From Diphasiastrum complanatum (lineage: Eukaryota; Streptophyta; Lycopodiopsida; Lycopodiales; Lycopodiaceae): a DNA stretch of 64,000 nucleotides. Positions 11,594 through 22,619 of this stretch are shown here, piece by piece. Below the pieces are notes generated by a model. That model had not been told where the DNA came from, did no database searches, and was given only the letters and a program-made list of their open reading frames with translations. How positions within the stretch are numbered: the first letter of the stretch is position 1; each line of letters opens with the position of its first letter. Location of the stretch: the NCBI GenBank assembly GCA_029204225.1, contig CM055098.1:22821367-22885366 (forward strand), in the 5' to 3' direction. The position numbers and the translations under genes were made by a program.

Positions 11594-13650
11594 ACGAGAC
11601 AATGCTAAGCTACACTCAAGATGGGTTTTTGTTTGCATTTTCCTTCATTGTTCTTGCATTTTTTACAGGTTTATGACTCGCCCTCAGGTCTTTCTCTACT
11701 TCTTCCTCATCATTTTAGCTCGCCATTATTCCCAAAACCATGTGCCATAAGAACTTGACTTTCTAAAAAGTTTTGAGCCAAATTGCAATTTTAACTACTC
11801 GGATCCTTTTTACTTTTATTATCATTAGGGCATAGATCTATTTCTACTTCTCGTGCCATAGGCTTACAAATGAAGAGCACCTTCTACGAGTGTTTGACGT
11901 TATATTGGAAATAGATCTAAGTCCTTATGCCGACTTGGCCATGCTTTTATTCCCATCATCGTATGATATGTTGGTGAGGCACTAGGTTTTGTTTTAGCTC
12001 ATTGACTCCGTCGCTTAATATTCGTTAAGCTCTTTTAGCGTCTGGAATCCGTTAGAAGAATCTTCACATGAATCTTCTAACACCTAGTTGTAATAGAGTG
12101 AATCCTTGTGTGGAAGACACTTATTACTGACTTTTCATGAATGTAGATATTTTCAAGTATCATCTTTCCAATTACCTCTTATAGAAATTTATAATTTCTT
12201 TAAAAGGAAGAATGAAGTAATGGGATAAATTCTATCAGAAGATCTATTGCTACATATTTTTGAAAGAGAACCAATCTGGTATAGAAATGAGATTTTCTAA
12301 AAGTATTTTCAAATAAATCTATAGTAAGATATCAAATTGAAAATTGCGAATAAGAGAAATTCTCTAGGGATTGAGTGGAACAATCTGGAACTAGAGGTGG
12401 TTTAAAATTTGAATCATTAGAAAGGTCAAAAGTTACTATTTCCATTTTAGTTGGAATAGGAGTAAGTTTGATAGGAATCTTAAATATGAAATGTCTGTAT
12501 TAGTTCAACCTAATCTTAAGGGTCCTAGGATCATGAAGGGGTTGATTAAGTGGAAGAAATTATGTTATTAAAGGTAAGTTGGGTTGGAAAATTCATGAAA
12601 TATATTCTTCGTATTCTTGGTATAAAGTATTTCGTAGTTGAAGAATAGACTCAGTTCAATAGTGACTGTATCCTAGAGAGCTCAATTGGATAGCAGATCA
12701 TAATGATTCCGAGAATACAACTGAATTGGTATTCAATAGAACTTTGGGTGTCTAGATTCAATTCTAGAGTAGTTGAAGATGGTTGTCAATATCATTTTGG
12801 TATGCTTTGTCTTTAATTACATGTGGCATATAGAAATTGAATATTTCGCATTTATGTTAAGAATCCGGTTTGGAGAATATTTTCAGAATCCAATGTTTTC
12901 CTGGTGAGAAAGATTTTGGAATGATTCTTATTTTTTCTGAGTTATGTTGGACATATATTCCAGTATGATTTAATGATTAAATATGGTTTTGGATTCTAGT
13001 GAGTTATGATTGACGAATCATATCTGCTACAAATTATGGTCTATAGATGCTTGAGTACAATTTTTTGATTAGATCTCTAGTTATTATAGGGGACATGCAA
13101 ATTTATTAAGACTGAATGGCTATTATTTTCTTGCGTATGATGCTAGAAATAGGGGCATTTAACTCAAGAGAGTATCTGGGATACTTAGAACAAAAACCTC
13201 GAAACACAAGTAGGAACAAAACACAACCCTTTTTTTATGCATAAAAATCTTCTTTAGGTACTTATACTAAGGATATTTGTATCTACAAGCCTTTATGAAT
13301 GGTCTACCAGAGATTGTGGATAATTTTAGACCTTAATAGTTAATTTTCTTTCACTTAATCTCTCGAGTTAGGTAATATTTTACTTAGTGTTTCATGTAAG
13401 TGTTTTACATAAAAGTGATGTTACTAACTTATAGAGAATGAAACCCAGATGGGAAGATTTATCGCTTAGTGTACTTTTCAAACCTAAGTTTGTTCTCCAG
13501 GGCAGAGATTAACGATTGAAAAATAGTTTTATCTCTGAGTACTTTCTTGATATGTAAGTCAGACTAAGGATAATGAATTTCTAGGTAAATATTGAAAGTT
13601 AAAGAAATTGTTCATGATTTTCTTTCTTGTTTTGAGGACAAACCCAGTTC
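11594..13650 (+). other. Degenerate element interior, no intact frame
   Basis: No domain is readable over about 2 kb. A block near 11733-11830 resembles 33391-33485 on the same strand. A block near 12035-12100 (GAATCTTCTAACA end) resembles 16890-16942 and may be an LTR edge. Just before the polypurine tract at 13651 a frame reads FEDKPSSREEECY, the kind of C-terminal tail found at the end of plant chromovirus polyproteins. The right part is therefore the worn-out 3' end of a gypsy element. Confidence 0.45.
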
Positions 13651-13663
13651 AAGGGAAGAAGAA
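13651..13663 (+). promoter_or_regulatory. Polypurine tract before LTR
   Basis: AAGGGAAGAAGAA directly precedes the TGTTACG start of the LTR at 13664. This is the expected plus-strand primer at the 3' end of the element to the left. Confidence 0.65.
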
Positions 13664-14154
13664 TGTTACGTTGACATCCTGTATATAGGATTCGGTATAG
13701 TCCTAGGCTTGGATACATGGTACTCCAGTACTCGAGTTTATTAGTTACGCCACGTCATTCCGGACTAGGCCATAAATGTAATTAATAATTTTGTGAGGAC
13801 CCAGTCACACATATTGTGACGTGTGGAGCTATTGCATGGGTTAGGACAACTATTGACATGGTGTAGAGTATCAATAGTAATGAACTACATGTATGGGAAT
13901 GCTATATGCTTGCATGGACAATGCACGTGTAAGGCAAGGGCTATTCCCTCTTGTTGAAACTCGGCCTACTCCCATTTTCACTGTGAGTTTTCATTGCCAT
14001 GTTACTCTCTCTCCACATGCATCCTATTCCCTAGCACAGGGGATATGCTATTGGAGATTGATCAGTAGCCTATGCATGGTTGGGTGGTTTGGCTCCACAG
14101 TCATTCCTTTGTGTGTGTCTTGTAATCATGATCATGGAGGTGTTTCTCCTTACA
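13664..14154 (+). mobile_element. LTR of 491 bp shared by two interiors
   Basis: The LTR starts TGTTACG and ends CTTACA. Upstream is a polypurine tract and a polyprotein-like tail. One base after its end is a primer binding site (14156-14170). It therefore looks like a 3' LTR from the left and a 5' LTR from the right, as expected after tandem insertion or unequal LTR recombination. The open frame 13893-14288 overlaps the LTR end and is not a gene. Confidence 0.7.
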
Positions 14155-14155
14155 G

Positions 14156-14170
14156 TGGTATCAGAGCAAG
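14156..14170 (+). promoter_or_regulatory. Primer binding site (tRNA-iMet type)
   Basis: TGGTATCAGAGCAAG matches the common plant initiator-tRNA-Met primer site and begins one base after the LTR. Confidence 0.85.
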
Positions 14171-14359
14171 GCTTACGAAGATCGAAGAAATTGGGGCTAT
14201 GAAGCTTTTCGTCGACACTTTTGTGAAAATCAATCCGTTTTCTCTTTCTGGCGGTGAACAAGCTTCCAAGTGGGTGTTCTATCAGTAATTCCACTTGCTT
14301 ATTACCAAGATCCATCAGATATTAGCTTTCTTCGTAGTAATTATGGGTGATTGTCGATT

Positions 14360-14885
14360 TGAGCCAGTTTATGACGATTTTTCATAACTTTGCTTGTATT
14401 CTCATAAATTATGGTAGATTTGAATTTCCAGCAAGTGTAATTTCAGTTTGAGAGTCATTAAATGCTCATTTAATGATATCATGTTAGAAATTTGCAAGAT
14501 TTACGGTTCCCGTTCAAAAAATTGCTTGTTTTTGTGATTTTTTTAACTAGAAATGGGTAGTAAGAGCTATAATCTAGCAAAATCAAAACTTTTAGGGCTT
14601 TCATATAATCAAGTTATAGTAGAACAGGCCTGATTGCACTTTTACGTGGATTAGATCAACAAGAACTTGCCAAAAAAGTTGGAAAATGGTAAAAAAAAAC
14701 ATGGGTTTTTTTTAAATGGGTTTTCACTATTTTGGGAGATTTTGCATGCATGTTTTCAATGGTGTAATTATTCCGTCCAAAAGCTTTCATGAAGTTTGGT
14801 AGGAATTGGACACCATTAAGTGTCTCAAAAAGTTAAAAAATTAGTGTATTTTTGGTGTTTTTTGAACCATGAATAACTCGCGCGC
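14360..14885 (+). repeat. Third copy of the 444-1440 repeat family
   Basis: The sequence is collinear with the reverse complement of 1440-1010, sharing blocks such as ACTAGAAATGGG, TTTTGCATG and AAGCTTTCATGAAGTTTGGT. It lies about 200 bp after a primer site, which ties the inverted repeat at 444-2133 to an LTR-element interior. No gag-like frame is present. Confidence 0.65.
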
Positions 14886-15423
14886 TAACTTCTCGAAGCA
14901 TTGATGCATTTGTGCCATTGTTTGCACAGGCTTTTGATGTGTGAGCATGGAATCAATTGTACTTCAATTTTGAGCAATTGATTCTACCTTGACCCTCGTT
15001 GCCAGCTGTTAAGGAAGTAAATCAAGCACCACCTGCCCATCGCTGCACCTATTCAAGCTACTGCCCATTGCTAACATAGTGTTGATTGAATGCACATTCT
15101 ATTCTGATTTTCCAGTGCTATATACACCTTACAAGCCTTCACAATCAGAGGAGGGCAACGAGTGCCAATAATTGGCTGCTTGCAATTCGGAACAGGAAGG
15201 CAACAGGTGCCAAATGCAACAACAGCCTTCACAACAGGTGCCAACAACCTTCACAATCATTTGAGGGCTTGCGTTACATCAACTAGCCATCAACACCAGG
15301 GCCACATTGTCAGTTTGTGTATCAACTTTCTGAGGGCTTGAGTTACATCAACTAGCCAACAACACCCAGGGCCTTGCTGTCAATTTGTGTATCATTCATA
15401 AAAGATAGGTCTTCTTTCTTCCT
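14886..15423. other. Non-coding spacer with short repeats
   Basis: No gene is seen. A phrase around GAGGGCTTG(A/C)GTTACATCAACTAGCCA(A/T)CAACACC appears twice (about 15261 and 15333), and CAACAGGTGCCAA-type strings recur near 15200-15250. It is a local duplication of about 70 bp. Confidence 0.6.
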
Positions 15424-15662
15424 TCCTAAGGAAGCGGATGGCGGACGCGAACGGACGCGCGTTCGCGTCCACGTCCGGACGCGCCAGGGGTGCGTCCGCA
15501 TCCCCAGACGCATCCGGTTTATTTATTTATTTATTTATTTTTTATTTTTTTTGATGTTTTTAGCGTAAAAAGAAATTTAAAAAAAAATTATGAACGCGTC
15601 CGGGTCCGAACGCGGGACGCAAACTCGCGTCCGGCCCGGACCCTCATGTCTGCCCGGGTTCC
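15424..15662. repeat. GC-rich palindromic island (GCGTCC/GGACGC)
   Basis: In otherwise AT-rich DNA this block carries many GGACGC/GCGTCC motifs on both sides of an ATTT-repeat core (about 15518-15555). An 11-bp stem with a 6-nt loop, GGACGCGAACG and its complement, spans 15443-15470. CpG density is far above the surroundings. The symmetric layout, with GC-rich repeats flanking an AT core, could be a small non-autonomous element. No terminal inverted repeat or target duplication was established. Confidence 0.7.
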
Positions 15663-16998
15663 TTCAACTACGCTGGCTGTATTTGTTACTCTTGTACATA
15701 GAAAAGCATAAATGAATTCTTCATGCACAAAAAATTATGCTTGTTTCTCAACCAAATTTTTCCTCTCAATTCTCTACAGATGACTGGACTTGTCTTGTTC
15801 TTTATCCTCAAAAGAAAATGAATTATGTCAATCGGAAACATGAATGATGCTACTTTAGTTAAAACAACAAATGATCTATTCACAGCCACCAATGACCAGT
15901 AAATGTTTCTATGATTTTGATAAGTCTCCAACAAAACAAACCACAGATCTGCATTTTTATCTGTCAAACTCTGCAGTTCATCCACATTTCATTTTGGGCA
16001 ACGTTAGATAGGTCGAGAGTGTCGTCATCAAAGACTTTCAACATAGGCAGGTTGGGGCTTCTTTTAGCATTGATTTCAAGTAGTGGGACAACATTCAAAA
16101 ATAATGTTTGAAATGCATTTTTAAAATTGAAGGCTGTGACTCCTATAATGGATTCCTAGTAGGAGTGCAGCTTCCAGATATGACACTTCTCAACTTCATC
16201 TTCTCACCGTAGAGAACCTGCACCAGTATTCAAATAGGAATATGCTCGTCCCAAGCCGCATGCCTTGTGGCAATCCAATATTCAGCAAAGCTTTTTTCGC
16301 TTGTGCTCAGCAAGATTTGGGTGGTTCTGCAAATCGCAGTGACAGTACCAACCAGCACTAAAAGATAGTAACTCAATCTGTATATCTTCTAGCTACTACT
16401 GGTCAAAAAATGTAGAAGAAACTCGTTTATATTTAGATGTTATTTTTTGTTTCTTCAATTTCTGCATTCCTTCTAATGCATAACATTAAAATTTCTACCT
16501 TAATCATAGCTTGGATTGTGACTCGAATCATGAGTTGAAGTAGGATTCTTTGAAGTTTGCCAAGCCCAAAAAATATTCTATGATTGTTTTCATAACAAGA
16601 ATGCTATGGTGTAGCTTCTATGTATGTATATATGCATTTGTAGTTGTAAGCTTTTTATGTGTTTAACATCGGGCATCAGTCTTTAGATAGATTTTTAGAT
16701 GATATTTTATAGTATGTGATGTGTTATATCACTTAATCTTACAATTAGTGACTTTCATTTTAATAAGCTTGCTTAATCTTATGGGGTATATTTAGATTTT
16801 GGAGCTCTTTTATTTGTGATTTGTCGACGCTCTCCTTTGTATTTTGGTGGCTCGAATCCGCTTTTATGATATCTTTCATGCGCTTGTTATAGCTAGAATC
16901 GGTTAAAAGAACCTTCACTAGAATCTTCTAACATTCATTGTTGACAAGTTGTTTGCCTAAAGTAGACGCATTTGCATCTTCGATAGGAATCATTGAAT
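15663..16998. other. AT-rich sequence, no gene recognised
   Basis: Short frames only. Near 16890-16942 a block ending TCTTCTAACA matches one near 12035-12090 and could be the edge of a minus-oriented copia LTR starting TGTTAGAAGA. Immediately to its right, copia coding remnants begin. Confidence 0.45.
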
Positions 16999-17199
16999 CG
17001 AAAACAGGTGTGTTTGATAGTTCGACTGTTTGAGCTTTGCCCTTATCTTTGAGGTGGATAAACTGATCCTCGATAAAGATGATGTATCGGCTAGTGAATA
17101 TCTTCGATTCAATGAGATCATATAGCTTACAAGCTTTATCTGAAGTGGTATAGCCAATTTGATTGATTTACAATTTTTGATGCCATACCTGTGGAGTAC

Positions 17200-17880
17200 A
17201 CTGGTTAGATACTTTTCATGGCTTACGACAATCCTTTTATTACTCTGTTTCTTGTGATTTCCATATCAAGAAGGTAGTGCAGTGGGCCCGAATCAGTCAT
17301 TTCAAATTCTTTCAAAAGTAGATCTTTTGTCTCATCATGTAGTAGCTGATTTGAATTGCTGATAATTAACATATAATGCTATAATAACATAGCTTGAGCC
17401 TTTGTACTGGACATAGATGTTAGAGTCAGTAGAACTAGAAGTAAAGTAATGCTACAACAAGAATTGAGTAATCCTATCAATCCAAGCTCTTGGAGCTTGC
17501 TTCAGTCCATAGAGAGCTTTCTGCAATTTGCATACCTTATGTTCTTGGCCTTGAAGGACGTAACCTTCGGGTTGATAGATATAGATGTCTTCTTGAATGT
17601 ATTAGTTGAGGAATGTTGTCTGAACATCCATTTGATGAACATCCACATCTTCTATAGTTGCAATAGCTAGTAATGTTCAAATAGATTGATGCTTTACCAC
17701 TGGACTGAATGTCTCAGTGTAATCTTTTGTAGACTTGTTCCTAGTCTTTTATGACTAGTCGAGCTTTCCATCTAGATATCAAACCATCTGGATTAAGCTT
17801 CAACTTGAAGATCCACTTCATGTCAATGATCTTCATCAATGAATTGTACTCAACATTCATGGTTGTATGTCAGTTGTCTG
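17200..17880 (-). pseudogene. Copia reverse transcriptase remnant
   Basis: Minus-strand frames show the start of copia RT (KWIFKLKLNPDGLISRWKAR) near 17830. The palm/fingers motif LYGLKQAPRAW lies near 17490-17530. Intervening sequence switches frames repeatedly. The catalytic YVDD region is not clearly readable. Inactive. Confidence 0.7.
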
Positions 17881-18255
17881 CATCTAAATTCGACAATGCT
17901 TTTACTACTGAGGCTACTTCATCACGAGTAATAAATATGCCTAAGGGATATATCGATTAGGTTCTTGTCGGATTCAAATAGACCTTCAAAAAATTGTTGG
18001 TTACTGAGTAGATGGCTCTCCTTGTTGCATGACTATGATATCTTCGATTGTTGTCAGAAGGGTAGGAACATTCGTAGGTCGAGGACTGTTGATGGTAAAT
18101 GGGGTTGCTGGAACAAAGGGCCTGCATTCGTCGCTTTTGCTCATAGAATTTGTCTTCTTAAAAGACGACATCCCATTGACTAAGATTCAACCTAACTCGA
18201 CATCATAGATTTGATAGGCTTTGTGTGAAGTCAAATACTAACATGCATATATCAC

Positions 18256-18750
18256 TCATACAAGTACATTCACGCATGTGAGCTTTTGACCAATATGTGT
18301 CTCAATAAACTGCTGAAAATCTTTGAAGTAGATGAATGCCTCGTACTTGTTCTTAATCAACGTAGTCTTGGTGAGTCTCAAATAATTATTGATAAAAGTG
18401 ATAAAATACAGTGCAAAACCTAGAGAGGGTGTGCTCATAGGGCCACGCAGATCACTATGTATCAATTCAAGAATGGACTTGGCTCTAGTGGCATTTCCCT
18501 TTGGGAATCTTGATCTAGGCTATTCACCTAGTAAGCACATCTCACAAACAATTCGAGTGTTTGTGGAGGCAACATTTAAGCTCACATCTTTAGCCATAAT
18601 ATTGTGATGCATGTACAAGATTGCTCTCATGTTTAAGTGTCCTAATCTTTGATGCCATAATTGAACATTTGAACTACTCACATTTGCAGCAAGTGCATAA
18701 TCATGAATCAAGATATACAAATTACCCATTAGGGGAGTTTTGAGCTCCAA
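18256..18750 (-). pseudogene. Copia GAG-pre-integrase and integrase core remnant
   Basis: The right piece (18750-18520) carries LWHQRLGHLN and the following CEMC, the His/Cys zinc-binding part of the integrase N-terminal region. The left piece (18465-18256) starts HSDLRGPM, containing the first catalytic Asp, followed by FITFINNYLR. The second Asp and the Glu are not readable. A frame break separates the two pieces. Confidence 0.75.
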
Positions 18751-18754
18751 AAAG

Positions 18755-19080
18755 ACCCTTTAAGAATTCGTGCAAGATGTCTTTTATATTATTAAAATAT
18801 TATAACACTAATACGTTTGACTATAACTTTTTAATCATGTCTCTGAAGTATGCCATCTAACATATCATTGGAAAGCCCTTGTTGAGCGCTTTCTAATGCA
18901 CCAAACTCCGCTAAGTTTGGACTTAGCACTTAAAAGCTATGCCATTTTTAGTGTGGACTCAAAAAGTTACGTTACGTAGATTTCAAATTTGAGTGTTTTG
19001 ATTGGTCCATGTGTAAGAAAAATTTAAGAAAAGATATAAAAAGAATCTTTACAAAGGTCTTTTTTGGATGTAGAACTCCT
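18755..19080. other. Insertion within copia I, unclassified
   Basis: About 325 bp of AT-rich non-coding sequence separates the copia protease from the pre-integrase segment, where copia elements normally have only a short linker. No terminal repeats or target duplication could be set by eye. Confidence 0.4.
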
Positions 19081-19275
19081 CTAATGTTCTCTGTTGACAG
19101 AGAAAATTTCATTAGAATCTTCCTCCAAGATGGTACATTGTCTACAATCAAACAAAGCTCTATAGTCTCGATTTGTGCTCTTGCTGATAGACAATAAATT
19201 CTTTGTTAATTTGGGTAGATAAAGTAGTATATTAGATATTGTGATAACAACAACCAGATCACGAATAATCTTCAC
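19081..19275 (-). pseudogene. Copia protease C-terminal remnant
   Basis: The frame carries YLPKLTKNLLSISKSTN and FDCRQCTI, the well-conserved end of the copia retropepsin domain. The catalytic DSG part lies outside the fragment and is missing. Confidence 0.7.
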
Positions 19276-19284
19276 AATAATATA

Positions 19285-19790
19285 CTGTGTGAATTCTGAT
19301 GTGGGCGTCTAATGGATTTTCAAAAAATTTATAATCCATCGCAATTCGACGCATTGGAATCCAACATCCCAACAAAAATTTTCAAAATGGAGGTCCGGTG
19401 ATCGAGAAATTGTGGCGGCAACCAATCTTCAAGGTGAACATCAGAATACGACATGTCGAAATCCGACAGCCCGATGTGGATATGGCATGGAACATTTTTT
19501 CTAAATAAAAAGTTACGTGTCATCCGACGTGGACGTTAGAATCTCCAACGTCCATGTCAGCAATTTGAATTCGTCATCCGGACCTTTGACCGACACGGAC
19601 CTCCGGGCCTTGACCGCTGGGCCTTGACCGACATGGAAGTTGGATTTTGACACGTTTTGGGGTCATTGTATTCCAACGTTTGTGGAATTTTGGAGAGTTC
19701 ACGCGATCCCGCAGCTTTTGCCTCACTTTCTTTTTGTTCAAGTTGGAGTGATTGAAGGCGAGCTTGGAGTGATTCTTGCATTTGGAGCTT
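19285..19790 (-). mobile_element. Second CACTA-like fragment with coiled-coil ORF end
   Basis: The left part (19285-19640) repeats the style and some motifs of 3727-4210, including CGCAATTCGACG, TCCGACG and GACGTGG. The right part encodes on the minus strand a Gln/Glu-rich, probably coiled-coil stretch (MQESLQARLQSLQLEQKESE). It then runs into the subterminal motifs. It looks like the 3' end of a transposon gene next to its terminal repeats. Family assignment is inference. Confidence 0.45.
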
Positions 19791-19977
19791 TGATCTTGAA
19801 GATCTTTTGATGCTTTTGATGCTTAGAGGTTGGTGCTTAAAGATTTTGACAGTTTTAGGAGTTTTTAGAGTTTTTGCTTTTGAAAGATTTTGAAGTTTTA
19901 CTATTTTTTTGAAAGATAAGTGAAGAGGAGAAAGTGAAGAGAAGAAAGATAAGTGAGAAGGGGAAAGATATATAATT

Positions 19978-20110
19978 GAATAGATAGTGTTAAGTGTTAA
20001 ATGTTTGAATATATAGTGTTAAGTGTTTGAATATATAGTGTTAAGTGTTTGAATAGATAGTGTTAAGTGTTTAAATAGATAGTGTTAAGTGTTTGAATAT
20101 AGATAAGTGT
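19978..20110. repeat. 22-bp tandem repeat, about six units
   Basis: The unit is AGTGTTAAGTGTTTGAATATAT, with small variants (GATAG for ATATA, one shortened unit). It directly abuts the broken end of copia II at 20173, separated by a short GA repeat (20163-20177). Confidence 0.9.
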
Positions 20111-20172
20111 AAAGTAGATGAATATAGTGTTTGATGGTAATTGAATCTTAGATTTGTAAATTGAGAGAGAGA

Positions 20173-21471
20173 GAGAGCTCTCAAGTACAAGTTAGATCCT
20201 TGATAAAGAATGCCAAAAAATCTAGTAGAAGAGACATATCTAAACACTCTCTTGGCACTTTTCCAATGATGCATCAAGGGACCTTGCATATATTGACTTA
20301 ACCTGCTTACACTATAACTCAAATATGGTCTAGCGATTGTCAAATAGATTAAGGAGCCTATTAGCTTCCTAAAGAGTGTGATGTCCTCAAAGGATGCTTC
20401 ATCACAATCATTAGTAACTTTACAAGTTGCTCCATAGGGGTGTACATCCCTTTACAATATTTCATGCCAAACCTCTTAAGAATGGAAGTAGCATACTTTG
20501 ATTGACTTATAAAAGTAAAATCACTACCTCTAGTAACTTCTATTCCAAGTATGAACTTAAGAGGTCCTAGATCTACCATCTTGAATTCACTAGACAATGA
20601 AACTTTAACATTTCTTATGCCTTCACCATCATTTCCTGTCAATATGATATCATCAACATAAAGTACTAAAATGATGATTTTTCCATCATTACATTTGATG
20701 TACAAAGAAGGCTCATAAGAGATAATTACAAAGCCAAGAGAGAAGAGAAGATCATGCAACCTAGAGTACCAAGCTCTAGGTGCTTGCTTCAAGCCATATA
20801 GGCTCTTCCTTAAGTGGCAAACCTTGTCCTCCTCACCATCCTTGATGAAGCCCTCGGGTTGCAACATGTATATTTCCTCCTCCAAGTAGCCATTCAAAAA
20901 AGCATTTGTCACATCCATTTGATAGAGATTCCACTTGAATAAAGTAACAATACATATGATCAATCTAATGGTTACAAGTTTTGCTATAGGAGCAAATGTT
21001 TCTTCATAATCTATGCCTTTACTTTGAAGAAACCCCTTAGCAACCAATCTAGCTTTGTACTTACTTATAGATCCATCTTGATTGTACTTTAATCTATAGA
21101 TACACTTACATGCAAGTAGCTTCTTCCCATATGGAAGGTGTACAAGATTCCAAGTTTGATTATCTATCAAAGCATCAAACTCTACTTGGGGATTGCATCT
21201 CTCCAAACTTGTGATCTACTTGCATCTTCATAACATGATGGCTCTTCAAGCATTGTGGTTAGAAAAGATAAGAGGTAGAAGGAGATGTGTCTTCCCTTTG
21301 CTTTCCTTTCTCAAAGTATGTGAGCTTTGAAGGCTCGGCCTTGCTCCTTGTGGACCTTCTCGGCTCCTTTGGCACTTGATTTTGATCTTCCAAAAGATCA
21401 CTTTCAAGAGGCTCCTCCTCGGGTGTTGCAAGATCTTCATCACCTAAGAGATAGATGAATTTGGAGACAAC
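20173..21471 (-). mobile_element. Ty1/copia fragment (copia II) joined to gypsy
   Basis: This is a minus-strand internal fragment. It begins at the right within the integrase-RT linker, continues through a nearly full RT, and stops in RNase H at 20173. It is closely related to copia III and IV but retains the 340-bp RT segment that those lack. Its right edge joins a gypsy RT in frame at about 21471. No LTR is attached on either side. Confidence 0.85.
20361..21206 (-). pseudogene. Copia reverse transcriptase, long open frame
   Basis: This 281-residue frame contains the copia RT blocks in order: YKARLVAKGF; QMDVTNAFLNG (first catalytic Asp); EIYMLQPEGF; LYGLKQAPRAW; YVDDIILTGND (catalytic pair). 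LGIEV and the start of the RNase H connection follow. All catalytic residues are present. A frameshift near 20350 separates it from the next piece (20343-20180, LSQYMQGPLMHHWK). The upstream Pol is missing, so the element is inactive despite the good RT. Confidence 0.9.
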
Positions 21472-21819
21472 CTGCATGACTTGCTGGAAGGTGCTTGGGG
21501 CATTGCAAAGTTTGAATGGCATCACTTTATAGGCATAGGTTCCCCATTTCGTGGCAAATGTTGTCTTGTGCTGGTCCTGGGGGGCTATCTTCACCTGGTT
21601 GTAGCCGCTGAAGCCGTCTAGAAAACTATAGGCCTCCGCGTCGACTACTCTATCAAGAACACTTTTCGTAAATGGTAAAGGAAAATGATCTTTTTTGGTG
21701 ACTGCATTTAGTGCCTTCAGATTCACACAAATCTGCATTTTGCCGTTCTTCTTGGGTACTATAACTATCGGTGATACCCATTCCGTGTGCTCGATTTCAT
21801 AGATGAAATCTACATCCAT
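21259..21819 (-). pseudogene. Gypsy-copia chimeric open frame
   Basis: Residues 1 to about 120 are gypsy RT: FIYEIEHTEWVSPIVIVPKK, then FLDGFSGYNQV with the first catalytic Asp, then CNAPSTFQQVMQ. Immediately afterwards the frame turns into the copia integrase-RT linker (LGDEDLATPEEEP) and runs to a stop at 21259. Compared with copia III (24958-24990), the copia side has lost one base at the junction, which happens to bring both parts into one frame. It is a product of end-joining or recombination, not a functional protein. Confidence 0.85.
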
Positions 21820-22619
21820 CAGCTTTTGCGATCAGCTCAGTATAATTTGGGTTGCAGCGGTAATAACGGCTTACCTTGGGGACTGCTCCATCCACAAAGG
21901 GTATGGTGTGCTGGACTACTGTTGGTGGAATACCCTTCAAGTCACTATAACTCCAGGCAAAACAGTCTTTATATTCCACCAACAATGATCATAGTCTCTT
22001 GAATTGTGTGGGTCTAAACTGCTCTCCCACACACACTATCTTTTCTTCTTCACCTGGCTCAACAAGATTCATTGGCTGTGTCTGTGCAGGTCTCTCAAAG
22101 ACTTGTTCCGTTGGTGCCTGACTTTGACTAGGTTCTCTCTGGGCTTGCGGCATCATGATTACCACGTCGTTCAAGGTGTAATTCTTGAAAGTCTCAGGCA
22201 TTTCGTGAACTGGCGCTCGTCAAGATTTCTCTTTCAGCATATTGATCTTAGCCCGACTGGTCATTTTTTGATTTTTTGTCACCTATGTAAAAGATGATGC
22301 TGCATCTAAGTCTATCTTGATTGACTTCAAGCAATCCAACACTTTTTTTTTTACTCTTTTTTGTCATTTTGGTGGATTCATCCTTGTTGTCTTTCACCGG
22401 GACTGCCGTGACATTCGCCTCATGGTTGCGAATATCAACATCCACTGTAGCTATTGCCTCTTTGGGTAGATCACTCCATCGGATCACATGGTTGTAGCGT
22501 TGCTTCAACTGATTCTTCTTATTCGCAAGTGCTTTGGGTGGATTGATCCTTGAGACTTTCACCATAGCAGACTTTTGTGGTGGTTGAGCTGGTACTTTCT
22601 TGGTTCCCCATCCACCCAC
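21472..22619 (-). mobile_element. Gypsy 2, pol part on minus strand
   Basis: From right to left the minus strand reads a linker (22619-22248, with VKVSRINPPK and RWSDLP) and an acidic segment (22201-21989). Next comes the pre-RT segment with CFAWSYSDLKGI and HTIPFVDGA (21985-21797), then RT to 21472. The same modules occur in gypsy 1 at 7860-6890. A protease is not seen. The matching gag lies immediately to the right but on the opposite strand. Confidence 0.8.

Larger units (their letters stand above)
16999..19275 (-). mobile_element. Degenerate, rearranged Ty1/copia element (copia I)
   Basis: The minus strand reads a protease tail (19275-19081), then a non-copia insertion (about 18755-19080). 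GAG-pre-integrase (18750-18520), integrase core (18465-18256), an integrase tail and RT (about 17880-17200) follow. Left of the RT is a segment at 17180-16999 reading SDKACKLYDLIESKIFTSRY and FIEDQF, which belongs to the integrase C-terminus and should precede RT. The element is therefore scrambled, or two fragments overlap. Stops and frameshifts are frequent. Confidence 0.75.

Noticed and set aside
13893-14288. A 131-codon gene
   Set aside because: The frame overlaps an LTR end and primer binding site and has no protein-like pattern.
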